The translations under genes and the position numbers were made by a program. A DNA stretch of 64,000 nt, taken from Aliikangiella coralliicola (lineage in GTDB: Bacteria; Pseudomonadota; Gammaproteobacteria; Enterobacterales; Kangiellaceae). The stretch is from positions 186,001-250,000 of the forward strand of contig NZ_ML660160.1 of assembly GCF_007004725.1 (NCBI RefSeq), in the 5' to 3' direction. The notes beneath the pieces are model-generated. The model saw only the letters and a list, made by a program, of their open reading frames with translations, searched no databases and was not told the origin of the DNA. Shown here piece by piece: positions 53,001 to 63,000 of the stretch. Every line of letters starts with the position of its first letter. The stretch's first letter is position 1.

Positions 53001-55994
53001 GTAGCTCAAGCCACCGTGACTATCACCGACCAAACTGCACCGGTGATTAGTTTAAATGGCGAAGCGGCTATCACTACTGCCCATGGAGATAATTATATTG
53101 ACGATGGCGCCAGTGCAAGTGATAACGTCGATGGTGATGTGACTGCCCAAATTGTCATTACGGGCACGGTGGACACCAATCAATTAGGGAGCTATCAACT
53201 GGCTTTCAATGTGAGCGACGCGGCAAACAATGTGGCTGACGAAATGGTACGAACCATTACTGTTACCGACCAAACTTCGCCTGTTATCACACTAATTGGC
53301 GAAGCTGAAGTTACAGTCGCACAAGGCGCTAGCTACATTGATGAAGGCGCTAGCGCGAGTGATAATGTCGATGGTGATTTAAGCAATGCGATAACTGTGA
53401 GCGGCAGTGTTGATACCAATACTGTTGGCAGTTATGTCTTCACCTATGATGTTGTGGACGCGGCGAACAATGCTGCGGCTTCAGTGACTCGAACTATTAC
53501 CGTGACCGATCAAACCGCGCCGTTAATTACTTTAAATGGTGATGCTTCTCTATCAATTACAATCGGTAATGCTTATGTTGAACTGGGCGCGAGTGCCACC
53601 GACAACAATGATGGTGATCTTTCTGCCGATATTGTAATTAGCGGAACAGTAAACGCTAATATCATCGGCACCTATTTCTTAAATTACGATGTAAGTGACG
53701 CGGCAGGTAATGCGGCGACAACGGTTACTCGGGAAGTTGCAATCCTGGACACGGATTGGGACGGTGATGGTATTGGGGATTCCACGGACCCGGATGATGA
53801 CAATGACGGCGTTGATGATAACGAAGATGCGTTTCCTTTTGATGAAACTGAATGGGAAGATACCGATGGAGATGGTATCGGTAATAACGCGGACAGCGAC
53901 GACGATAATGACGGCGTAGCTGATAGCGAAGACGCGTTTCCACTCGATGAAAATGAATCTGTCGACACCGATGGTGATGGCATTGGAAATAACCAGGACA
54001 CAGATGATGATAATGACGGGGTTACAGATGACGAAGATGAATTCCCGTTAGATGAAACCGAGTGGCAGGACTCCGATGGTGATGGTATTGGGGATAATAG
54101 CGATGACACACCTTATCCCTATTCCGGTGATGTTAATTTTGAATCGACTGACTATGTTGTTGCGGAAAACGGTTTACGTGTTGAGGTTAAAGTCACTCGA
54201 ACCAATGGTGACTATGAAGAGCTGACAGTGGACTACGCATTACAAGACGGTAGCAATTCGAATAGCTCTGCTACTGCAACCAATGATTATGAATTTGCGG
54301 CTGCTACTTTAACTTTTGCTAACGGCGAAACCGAACAAACCATTAGGGTTAATATCGTTGATGATTCAACTTATGAAGGCGACGAGTCTTTCACCATTAG
54401 TTTAAGTAACTTACAAAGTGTAGGTAGTTCTTCTTTAGGTTCAGTGTCGACGGCAACAATTACTATTCAAGAAGACGATCCTGCGCCACCTGCCGGTGAA
54501 ATCGGATTTGAATTTGATACAGAATTAGTCAATGAAAATGATGGAAGTGTTGAAATCAAAGTGGTTCGAATTGGTGGCAGCTACGGCGAAGTATCCGTTT
54601 CTGTGGCAACACAAGATGATACTTCGGTTGCAACGAATGATTACACTGCGTTGAGTCAGACAGTTTCTTTCGCCGATGGTGAAACAGAAAAAACAATTAC
54701 AATTCAATTAGTCGATGATGAAGTTTATGAATCCGACGAAGCATTTAGCGTGAATTTAGCGAATGTTACCGGCGATGCGATATTAGGAACATCTACTTCG
54801 ACAATAACAATTCTGGATAACGACCCTGTTCCACCGGCCGGTGTTTTGGAAATTGAAAACGATAGTTATCAGTTGAGTGAAAATGGTGCGTCATTCGAAG
54901 TTACAGTTATTCGAAACGGTGGTAGTTTTGGTGAGGTTGGCGTAGACATTGTTTCTCAAAATGATTCTGCAATCGCTACTGAGGATTTCAATGTTGTTAA
55001 TCGTTCCTTAATTTTCGCCGATGGCGAAACGACTAAAACGATTGCGATCAGTTTGATAGATGATAGCTTCTATGAAGGCGATGAATCTTTCAGTTTACAG
55101 TTGACCAATGTTGTTGGTACGGAGTTGGGTAATCAAGCTACTTCAACGGTAACCATTGTGGAGGATGACCCCGTTCCACCGGGTGGTGTGATCCAGTTCA
55201 GCGGCGCGACTTACTCTATCAATGAAGACACTGGTAGTTTAACAGTAACAGTCATTCGAACTAGTGGTAGTTTTGGTAAGGTGAATGTCGATGTGTTGAT
55301 TGATAGTGGTACGGCGATCAGTGGAGTCGATTATCGATTAGCTGATAGTCGTTTGACTTTCCTCGATGGCGAGGTGAGTCAAACGACGACAATTCTTATT
55401 CTTGATGATATTAATTATGAAGGTGATGAAAACTTTAATCTGAGTTTAGGAAATCTGACCGGCGATGCTAGTTTAGGAAGCGTTAGTAAAGCGACTATTA
55501 CAATTAATGAAAATGAGCCTGCTCCTGCCAGCGGTAACCTTCGACTGAGTGGTGAGCGTTTTAATATCAGCGAGTCATTCTCTGAATTACTGGTGACCGT
55601 GATGCGAGTTGACGGTAGCTACGGTGACATCAGTGTTGACTATCAGTTTGTTGACGGTACCGCTGTCAATGGAGGAGATTTTAATGCAACAAATGGGACG
55701 TTGTATTTTGCTGATGGCGAAGAGAGTCAAACCATCATGATCACAATTGTCGATGATAGTTTAGATGAAAATGATGAGTCTTTTAGTGTCGAATTGGTCA
55801 ATGCAATTGGTACGATTATCGTTGACCAAGCTAGCGCAGTAATTACAATCAATGATAATGATAAAAGTTCTCAAGAGGATCCGGGAGAACAATCTGAAGA
55901 AGGTTCATCTTCAGGTGGCGGTGCGTTTGGCTTCGGATTGCTAATACTTCTTTTACTTGGTGGTTATCGTCGTAGTCAGAAAAGTAAGTGTTAG
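50016..55994 (+). CDS. B2: giant modular surface protein with GlyGly-CTERM-like tail
   Basis: A 1992-aa secreted protein with a signal peptide (VAVAGLLFPFLTFVSGITSA). The order is: an N-terminal domain paralogous to B1 (about 40-185, GCLAFNNLDYSG, YDQLQVSGTV, GGDGNDVVLKAL); two MBG-like repeats (about 186-345); eight DUF5011-type Ig-like repeats (APVISLVGDSTVTIAQGSTY) interspersed with three HYR-type domains (FPLGTTTVTFSATDSADNTG), about 346-1245; TSP3 calcium repeats (about 1245-1370); five Calx-beta repeats (about 1370-1955, FADGETEKTITIQLVDDEVY). The tail has SSSGGG, a hydrophobic helix (AFGFGLLILLLLGG) and YRRSQKSK, like GlyGly-CTERM substrates of rhombosortase and type II secretion. This suits a long calcium-stiffened adhesin or matrix protein. 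Confidence 0.9.
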   Translation: MKLTEKSIFLKTNRLQKRKSVAVAGLLFPFLTFVSGITSAGTITVENGGVVQGNGTIVSDLVVNSGGSLNPGQSPGCLAFNNLDYSGGGTLIVEIGGGTECSDYDQLQVSGTVTLGAALNLSAYNSYVPVAGNTYQIIDNDGSDFVSGIFTSLEEGDILTLSGKNLSISYAGGDGNDVVLKALSDQTITFPAPADQTYGVGSINIAATATSGLPVSFGSNSLSVCTVSGSSVSILNVGTCSITASQSGDASYNAASNLTQTFTVNQASQTITFMALADKNLGDADFDLSATSSSGLTVSFASNSTSICSVSGTSISLLTAGTCSITASQSGDANYLAASDVTRTFSVQDVTAPVIVLSGDASMTIAQDSSYNDAGATASDNVDGDLTASIVMTGNVDTATLGVYTLNYNVSDAAGNAAIQVTRTVTVTDQTAPVISLVGDTNVTIAQDSTYTDAGASASDNNDGDISSSIVTVNPIDTSTVGSYTITYNVSDAAGNVAAEVTRTVTVTDQTAPVISLVGDSTVTIAQGSTYNDQGATASDNNDGNITGAIVTVNSVNTNTVGSYSVSYNVVDAAGNAAAEVTRIVQVDDQTAPVITAPTALTVAAADADGTAKTETNIAIFLASATASDANEGVIATVDNDAPTIFPLGTTTVTFSATDSADNTGNAQSTITVTDQTAPIINLIGDASVTINIGETYTDAGASASDNVDGDLTADIVESGSVDTTNLGVYTLRYNVSDAAGNVAAEVTRSVSVQDAFAPVVTAPTSITVAAVDADGTSVTDSNIQAFLAGSDATDDVDGNITPTHDAPTVFPLGITTVTFSATDSSGNIGQSQATVSVSDQTTPVMSLNGDSAITLAVGDSYVEQGATVTDNVDGDISAQIVISGSVDTSTVGIYILTYRVSDAADNAATALTRQVTVQDNDAPVVIVPANITVAALDASGTPGTEGTIADFLTSATANDAVDGGLAVIHNAPNVFPLGVTTVTFSAMDLSGNTGVAQATVTITDQTAPVISLNGEAAITTAHGDNYIDDGASASDNVDGDVTAQIVITGTVDTNQLGSYQLAFNVSDAANNVADEMVRTITVTDQTSPVITLIGEAEVTVAQGASYIDEGASASDNVDGDLSNAITVSGSVDTNTVGSYVFTYDVVDAANNAAASVTRTITVTDQTAPLITLNGDASLSITIGNAYVELGASATDNNDGDLSADIVISGTVNANIIGTYFLNYDVSDAAGNAATTVTREVAILDTDWDGDGIGDSTDPDDDNDGVDDNEDAFPFDETEWEDTDGDGIGNNADSDDDNDGVADSEDAFPLDENESVDTDGDGIGNNQDTDDDNDGVTDDEDEFPLDETEWQDSDGDGIGDNSDDTPYPYSGDVNFESTDYVVAENGLRVEVKVTRTNGDYEELTVDYALQDGSNSNSSATATNDYEFAAATLTFANGETEQTIRVNIVDDSTYEGDESFTISLSNLQSVGSSSLGSVSTATITIQEDDPAPPAGEIGFEFDTELVNENDGSVEIKVVRIGGSYGEVSVSVATQDDTSVATNDYTALSQTVSFADGETEKTITIQLVDDEVYESDEAFSVNLANVTGDAILGTSTSTITILDNDPVPPAGVLEIENDSYQLSENGASFEVTVIRNGGSFGEVGVDIVSQNDSAIATEDFNVVNRSLIFADGETTKTIAISLIDDSFYEGDESFSLQLTNVVGTELGNQATSTVTIVEDDPVPPGGVIQFSGATYSINEDTGSLTVTVIRTSGSFGKVNVDVLIDSGTAISGVDYRLADSRLTFLDGEVSQTTTILILDDINYEGDENFNLSLGNLTGDASLGSVSKATITINENEPAPASGNLRLSGERFNISESFSELLVTVMRVDGSYGDISVDYQFVDGTAVNGGDFNATNGTLYFADGEESQTIMITIVDDSLDENDESFSVELVNAIGTIIVDQASAVITINDNDKSSQEDPGEQSEEGSSSGGGAFGFGLLILLLLGGYRRSQKSKC

Positions 55995-56038
55995 CATAAA
56001 AATCGAAGAATAAGAACCAAATTGAGGTAACGAACGAA

Positions 56039-56072
56039 AGCTTTTTGCTTCGATACTCCGAAGCAAAAAGCT
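56039..56072. terminator. Hairpin between B2 and ppc (convergent)
   Basis: A 13-bp perfect stem (AGCTTTTTGCTTC / GAAGCAAAAAGCT) with an 8-base loop lies between the two convergent genes and may stop transcription from both sides. Confidence 0.65.
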
Positions 56073-56144
56073 CGCTATCTGTGAAATAACAACAAGTATT
56101 TTGACTTAGGACTAAATTTTAATTTCAGTTTATATGTCAACAAA

Positions 56145-58766
56145 CTAACCTGTATTTCGCAATCCCGCGGCAATACCAGCAATTGACATCATCAATGTTT
56201 TTTGCAATTTAGCATCTTCTGGATTTGCTCGGGTTCGTTTGAGTAATTCGATCTGAACCATATTGAGTGGCATCAGATACGGGTCTCGCATTTTGATGCT
56301 ATTGCGGTTCCAGGGATCTTGTTGCATCAGTTGTTCAGCCTGACTCAATTGCAATAAGGTCATTTTGTCACTTTGTAATTGCTCGCGTAAAGACTCACCA
56401 AATGTCCGTTTATCAGCGTCTACCAAATGCTCATCGTAAGCTGCTGATAAAAGCGGATCTGACTTGTTGAAAACCATTTCCAACATGGCTAGTCGGCTAC
56501 TAAAAAATGGCCAGTTTTGACGCATTTGTTCTAGTACTTTGCGGCTATCATTGTCCGCTGTTTTCGCAATTGATTCCATAGCCCCTAACCATGAAGGAAG
56601 TACTAAGCGGTTCTGTGACCAGGCGAAAATCCACGGTATCGCGCGCAGACTTTCTACACCACCGCCTGGTTTGCGTTTTGCCGGGCGACTACCCAATGGA
56701 AGATTACCTAGTTCTTGTTCAGGCGTTGCTTGTCTGAAATAGGGAACAAATCTTGGGTTATGTCTGACCACACCCCGATAGATTTCGGTTGCATGTGCAC
56801 TGAGCTGATGCATTAATTCACGCCACTCGGGTTTTGGAGCCGGCGGTGGAGTAATCAAAGCTTCAAGCACTGCACTTGCATAGAGGCTTAAACTTCGAAC
56901 GGCCAGTGCAGGCATCCCGAATTTATAGCGAATGGTTTCTCCTTGTTCGGTAACACGCAAACCGCCATCGACACTGCCGGGTGGCTGTGACAGGATCGCA
57001 TCTTGCGCCGGGCCACCACCGCGACCGATAGTTCCACCGCGTCCATGAAATAATGTTAGCTTGATATCAAACTCTTTTGCTAGCGCGACCAGTTCTTCCT
57101 GAGCCCGATACTGTGCCCAGGCTGCCGCCAGAACGCCGGCATCTTTGGCGCTGTCGGAATAGCCGATCATAATGTATTGACGGTTTTCGATATAACTCCG
57201 GTACCAATCGATGGAAAATAATTGGCGCGTCGCTGATTGCGCATTATTGAGATCGTCTAGTGTTTCGAAGAGTGGTGCAACGGGCATGGGCCAGGTGACG
57301 CCACTTTCCTTCAGCAGGAGTTGTACCGCCAGAACATCTGACGCTGTGCGGGCCATTGAGATGATGTAAATACCAAAACTGGCGTTGTCATTTTCCGCGA
57401 TCACTTTCAGCGTGTCGAGTACTTCTTTTACTTCTTCATGTGGCTGCCAATGGCGAGGAAAGAGAGGTCGTTTTTCATTAAGTTCCTTTTGTAAAAAAGC
57501 GATTTTGTCGGCTTCATTCCATTGTGCATAATCACCGAGTCCCAGGTAGCGTGTGAGTTCGCTGATAACATCCTGATGACGTTCGCTGTCTTGACGAACA
57601 TCCAATTTGATCAAGCTAGTGCCAAAGCAGTAAGCGCGAAGTAATGTATCCTTAAGAGCCCCATCAGCGATGATATGTAAACCTTTCGCTTTTAAACTGT
57701 GGTAGCAGGCGAGCAGCGGTTCTAGTAATTGTTGATCGCTAAATACGAGTTTGGCAGGAGAAATATTTTTGCCGTTAAGTTTATCTGATATTTTACTACG
57801 TAGAGCCCACAGTTGGTCTCGCAATTCACGTAATACAATACGATAAGGTTCTTTCTCATTACCTCCCGATAATGCAATGAGTTCTTCAGTGGCTGGTGAT
57901 ACTGAAATCTCATCTACCAGTCGATCGAGATCGTGGGCAAAGAGATCGGCTGCACGCCAACGAGATAGTAGCAGGACTTCTGCGGTGACTTCGGACGTTA
58001 CGCGCGGATTACCATCCCGGTCCCCCCCCATCCAGGAAGCTATTTTTATTGGTTGGGCATCCAGGGGCAAATCGATATCGAATTCGTTTTTGAGGGAATC
58101 TTCTAGCTCTCTAACGAACTGTGGTAAAGCTTCCCATAAACTGTGTTCGATAACCGCGAAGCCCCATCGAGCTTCGTCAACGGGCGTCGGTCTTTCTTCA
58201 CGGATTTTATGCGTGTGCCAAGCCTGGGTAATTAATTCAGCAATACGTTTTTCAACGGATGTGGTGTCCTTTTCTAACGCTCGGTTTATGTCGAGTTGTT
58301 GGAGTTGGTCGGCTAATTCTCGATATTTATTGATTAATGTGCGCCTGGTAACTTCAGTGGGGTGGGCGGTCAGAACTAACTCGATACTTAGCTGTTTTAC
58401 TTTTTCTGCTAGTAGTGATTGCTGTACTCCTTCACTTTTAACTCGTTGTAAAAAATCAGCGACAGGATTTCCCTGATAGTAGGAAACTGTATATTGCTCT
58501 TCAGCGATATTCGCCAGGTTTAAAAATTGCGAGAAAGCGCAAACGACTCGGTTGAGTTCGTCGTTGGTCATCTCAGTGAATAATTGTTCCAACTGTTGTT
58601 GAACAAACTGTTGTTCTCCCTGAGTTGCCGATTTACCCAGTAAGCGGATTTTTTCGATGGTATCCAGCCAGCTATCACCTAAATCTGACTGAATGGTTTC
58701 TCCCAACATATCACCTAATAAGCGGACACGGTCACGCAGACCGTCATACGATAATTCTTGGTTCAT
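56145..58766 (-). CDS. ppc: Phosphoenolpyruvate carboxylase
   Basis: It joins bicarbonate to phosphoenolpyruvate to make oxaloacetate, refilling the TCA cycle. The length of 873 aa is normal for bacterial Ppc. Signature elements are present in order: VLTAHPTEVTRRT (catalytic His), MGGDRDGNPRVTSEVT, IGYSDSAKDAGVLAAAW, FHGRGGTIGRGGGPAQDAI and SVDGGLRVTEQGETIRYKFG, ending MSIAGIAAGLRNTG, the usual C-terminus. ATG 58766 is chosen over the GTG at 58775, which lies within the likely ribosome site region. It stands alone in a long upstream gap. Confidence 0.97.
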   Translation of the reverse strand: MNQELSYDGLRDRVRLLGDMLGETIQSDLGDSWLDTIEKIRLLGKSATQGEQQFVQQQLEQLFTEMTNDELNRVVCAFSQFLNLANIAEEQYTVSYYQGNPVADFLQRVKSEGVQQSLLAEKVKQLSIELVLTAHPTEVTRRTLINKYRELADQLQQLDINRALEKDTTSVEKRIAELITQAWHTHKIREERPTPVDEARWGFAVIEHSLWEALPQFVRELEDSLKNEFDIDLPLDAQPIKIASWMGGDRDGNPRVTSEVTAEVLLLSRWRAADLFAHDLDRLVDEISVSPATEELIALSGGNEKEPYRIVLRELRDQLWALRSKISDKLNGKNISPAKLVFSDQQLLEPLLACYHSLKAKGLHIIADGALKDTLLRAYCFGTSLIKLDVRQDSERHQDVISELTRYLGLGDYAQWNEADKIAFLQKELNEKRPLFPRHWQPHEEVKEVLDTLKVIAENDNASFGIYIISMARTASDVLAVQLLLKESGVTWPMPVAPLFETLDDLNNAQSATRQLFSIDWYRSYIENRQYIMIGYSDSAKDAGVLAAAWAQYRAQEELVALAKEFDIKLTLFHGRGGTIGRGGGPAQDAILSQPPGSVDGGLRVTEQGETIRYKFGMPALAVRSLSLYASAVLEALITPPPAPKPEWRELMHQLSAHATEIYRGVVRHNPRFVPYFRQATPEQELGNLPLGSRPAKRKPGGGVESLRAIPWIFAWSQNRLVLPSWLGAMESIAKTADNDSRKVLEQMRQNWPFFSSRLAMLEMVFNKSDPLLSAAYDEHLVDADKRTFGESLREQLQSDKMTLLQLSQAEQLMQQDPWNRNSIKMRDPYLMPLNMVQIELLKRTRANPEDAKLQKTLMMSIAGIAAGLRNTG

Positions 58767-59314
58767 TATTCTCACTCTCTTTGCGTATGAACTAAAAGTT
58801 GTTTGTCGAACTGTCGCGTTGATATCGAGTCTGTCATTTTTTTTATAGTGACTCGGTATAATTTGGAAGTTTGAAACAGAATAATTGGGTTCTGGAAGCT
58901 TCCGCTGGGTACGCAGAAAAATGTAAACCAGGACGTGTTGAAAGGCAAATACTGAAATATTATTAGTGAGTTGACTAGTGCCCGAGTCTTTATTTTTCTT
59001 GCTGCAGAAGATAGGTTGATTATTTATTCGTAGCCGTCAGACTAAATAATAAGCTGACAGTTGGGAGAAAGTGTGGAGAAAAGAGATTCTGGCTTAACTT
59101 ATTATAATATAAGCATTACTATTGTAAGAGGTAAAAATTGTGGAAGTAAGGTTGTGGAAGTAAATTTGTGAGAATCAAAAACCGAGCAAGCTAGGTTTAG
59201 CGGAATCGAATTGAGTTCAAAACAAAAGTGTTGATACAAAAAGGTGCAGCGGTTATTGCTTTGGCAAAATAATTTGAGCCTCAATTACACTTCTTAATTA
59301 AGTCGAAAGTTACT
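58767..59314. other. Gap between ppc and the OmpR-type regulator
   Basis: No gene is seen in these 548 bases, which should hold two divergent promoters. A short direct repeat, TTGTGGAAGTAA, occurs at 59138-59149 and 59152-59163. Confidence 0.4.
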
Positions 59315-59992
59315 ATGAATATATTAATCGTCGAAGACGAAAGACAAATTGCAGAGTATTTGTATAAGTACTTGACTAAGAGTGGATTTGAAGTATCTAC
59401 TTTAAACTCAGGTGAGCATGTCGTTGAAACTGTTAAATCTCAACATCCTGATTTGATTATTCTGGATCTTATGTTGCCTGTCAAAGATGGGGTAAGCTGC
59501 TGTAAAGAATTACGTCTTTTTTCAGATGTTCCTGTGATTATGCTAACAGCAAAGGTATCAGATATCGATAGGATTATCGGCCTTGAAGCGGGTGCGGATG
59601 ATTATGTTTGTAAACCATTTAACGCGAAGGAATTAGTGCTCAGGGTAAAATCTATTCTTAAGCGCGCTGGTTTTAAAAGCTCAAAATCAGAGGGTTTTCG
59701 TCTTAATAAACAAACGCAAGAACTGGAATTTAACGGCTCATCTCAAAAACTCACCAGGCTCGAATATGCTTTAATACGGCTACTCTTTAACAAGCCCGGG
59801 AGAATTTTTTCCCGCCAGGAAATTATTAATCTTGCCTATGTTGAAGAAAGAGATATTACTGAGCGAGCTGTTGATTCTCACGTTAAAAACATCAGAAAAA
59901 AAATACGAAACCTGGGCATTGACACGGTTGTAATTGAATGTGTCTATAGCGCGGGATATCAGCTAATTCCTCCTGAACCTGATATCGAATAG
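59315..59992 (+). CDS. OmpR-family response regulator
   Basis: A 225-aa regulator closely related to the one at 33801. Receiver: IVEDERQIA, phospho-Asp in LIILDLMLPVKDG, LTAKVSDIDRIIGLEAGADD and VCKPFNAKE. Winged helix: LTRLEYALIRLLFNKPGRIF, ERDITERAVDSHVKNIRKK and YSAGYQLI. It converges tail to tail with the Reg_prop kinase (12 bases between stops), its probable partner despite being on opposite strands. Confidence 0.93.
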   Translation: MNILIVEDERQIAEYLYKYLTKSGFEVSTLNSGEHVVETVKSQHPDLIILDLMLPVKDGVSCCKELRLFSDVPVIMLTAKVSDIDRIIGLEAGADDYVCKPFNAKELVLRVKSILKRAGFKSSKSEGFRLNKQTQELEFNGSSQKLTRLEYALIRLLFNKPGRIFSRQEIINLAYVEERDITERAVDSHVKNIRKKIRNLGIDTVVIECVYSAGYQLIPPEPDIE

Positions 59993-60004
59993 TCTGCTCT
60001 CGAA

Positions 60005-63000
60005 CTAAGAGGACCGCTCAGGCCATTCGATAATCACTTTTAATCCACCCATCGAAGAATGTTCTGCGTAGATAGAACCGCCTTGAGCTTCTATGACGCT
60101 TTTACAGATAGCTAAACCTAACCCGGAACCACCCGTTTTTCGGCTGCGTGATTTTTCTACTCGATAAAGACGCTCAAAGATTCTTGTTAAGTCGCTATCA
60201 CTGACTCCTGGCGATGAATCATCAATGGATAATTGTATTAACCCATCTTTCTGTTTTGCCGAAAAAGAAATTTGACCCGGTCGTTGAGTATACTTAGTGC
60301 TATTTTCTAAAAGGTTAAAAAGTACCTGGCGAATTGATGCGGAATCAAGTTCCAAAATGATCGATTCTATAAGTTCATTTTTAAAAGTGAAGTGAAATCC
60401 ACTGTTGCCTATAAACTTCTCCATTTCATATTGGAGCTTCGATAGAAAGTGAACGATCTCTATTTCTTCGCACTCCAATTGAATAATACCAACATCAGAC
60501 TGCGCGAGTTGGTGTATATTTGACACCAATTTACCTAGCTCTGATAACTTGATATCTAGCGCATCGTAAGTCGCATGGACATCTTCCTCAATATCATCTT
60601 TTAACGCCTCAACCTGAAGCTTCAATATGGTTAATGGTGTGCCTAATTCGTGAGATACGTCAGCGAGTAACTGATTTTTCTTTTCGATAAGTTCTTCCGC
60701 CATTTTTGCCCTTTCCAACGCAATCTGATGATTCGCTTTTTCCCTTTCTCGACCAATTTTTTTTCGCAGAGTCCTTTTGTGCAGAAATAGTGTCAGCAAA
60801 AGCAGAGAAACCGCGATAACGGTTTTAAACCAGATAGTTTGGTAAAGCTTTGGTGCAACATGAATGGGTAGCTTAAACGATTGCTTGTTGAGCAGGCCGC
60901 TTTTATGGCGGGCTTTTATTTCTAACTCGTATTGACCTGGCGGTAGAGAAGTATATTGCGCTCGCCGTTCAGAAGAGTTGCTTGTGCGCCAAAACGTATC
61001 ATATCCATGGAGTAAGTATTCATACTTGAACTCATCGCTAAAAGAGTAGTTAAGTGCCGAAAACTTAACGCTAAATTCCTGGCTGTCAGCTGAGAGATAT
61101 GCTCCTTTCGCTAACTCAGATGGTGAAAAAGAATGTTTGCCTGAGTGAAAGTTGATCGCGCGTATGGGCACATTTGAGGCAAACGGTGATAGTTCATCAA
61201 CATTGATAAAGAGTATACCGCGCTGACCGATGAAAACGGGCCCATCGTCATCTAGAAAAGCACCTCTCAGAAAAGCGCCATATTCTTTGTTGTAGTTAGG
61301 TAGTGAATTTAACTCGCCTGTGATTGGATTGTAAACTTTCTTACCGTTTATCCAGATATGGTCGTTTTTATCTATCGCTGCAGTATAAATACTACCAAAT
61401 GTCTCTTTGTTTTTGAGTTTAGCTGGAACTAGACGAATTGATTCTCCCAGGATTTCTACCTTATAAATTGAGCGGTTGGAAAGCGCCCAAATTGTTTCAT
61501 CTTGACTTTGTAGAATTTGAATAAAGGGACCGGCTGAGGTGGAAGAGGCAATGCTCTTAAAAGACGAACCACGAGAAAAACGTGCTACCAGTTGATTAAC
61601 TGTAGCGATCAGTATAGCCCCCGACTTTAGTTGTTTTGCATGCCAGGTTCGAACATTGACTGGCTTGCCATCTTCGGTATGAATTTGAGTAAACTCACTT
61701 GATTTTTTATTGAAAATAAGTGGGCCATGACTGGTTGATATCAATAGCTCGTCGTCAGATATTTTAGCGAAATCACTAGCAATGGCGCCTTTAGTTGCCA
61801 GATGTTCATATGAAAAAAACTTACCTTCATTAGTTTGAATATTGAATTGAGCAATTCCTGAAGTGTCTGTCCCCACCCAAATCGTTTGTTCGTTTTCTCT
61901 GAATAGACTTTTGATCTGAAAATCAAGATTTTTAATTGATATGCCATCGGGTAATTTCAACCTGGATATCTTATTGGAAGTCTCGTCAAATAGGTGAAGC
62001 TTTTTTCCCGAGCTAATTAAGTAGTTTTTTTCTGACAGGCTAATGAGTCGGATAGGTTCATGGGAAGATAGTTTTTTATCGAAATCAATCGATTGAATCG
62101 CCCGTTGCTTTACGCTGTGAAACCTGGGTTTTTCGCCATTGTAACTTATCCAAACATTCTGATTGCTATCGGTAAATAATACATCTGCACGTAGGCTATG
62201 AGTTGAGTAAGGTAATTCTTTATCCGGTTTGATAGTCCTGACTTTTGTTTTTGTTTTAGCGTTGAAAACCTCAATACCTGTCGATAGATTCAGTACCCAA
62301 ATTTCGTTTGGAGTAGGTTGGGTAATGGACATGTGAATGTATTTTCCTGAGGTCGGATCATTATTTAGCTTGCTGATAACTCCGGTTTCAGGGTCTAGTA
62401 CACGAATGTAATTTAAATGGCTGGCTAGCCAGATTTTTCCATAAGAATCTCTAAACATTTTTCTAAAAAAAATATTACTTTCTTCGTTGGGAATAGGCCG
62501 TGAATTTTCATCAACCAGTGTAGGTATTCTGAGTGTCTGATTTTTCTGATCGAGAATTTTCAGCCCTGTACCAGTGCTCAACCATAATTTACCGAAGTTA
62601 TCAAAGGCCATATCGATCACGTAATTACTTCTTGGCGCAGTGAATGATCCTCTATAGTGAGTAAAGCGATTATCCTTCACAGAATAGTAAGAAACTCCTT
62701 CTGAACTCGCTACCCAGATATCATCATTTTCGAGTACGATAATATCTCTTATGGTATTGCTGGCTGGCGAATTGGTATCGTTCGGTTTGTGGGGATAGTG
62801 GGTATAGGTCTGAGTTTGATAATTGTAGTGAGTTAATCCCTTGTAGTAACTCCCAATCCAAAGACCACCATGATTGTCCGGAGTAATAGTGCGAGTTTCG
62901 ATCTCTTGCAGAGAGTTTTCTTCATCGATAATATGCTCAAGTTCATAAATCTTATGGCCGTCGTATCGCGCTATTCCACCGTATCCTGCGAACCAGATAA

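Noticed and set aside
51060-53750. Regular repeats in B2 considered as a CRISPR or satellite
   Set aside because: The periodicity is about 240 bases, in frame and diverged; it encodes Ig-like domains.
57877-58476. 199-aa frame opposite ppc
   Set aside because: Antisense to a highly conserved enzyme; typical long shadow frame.
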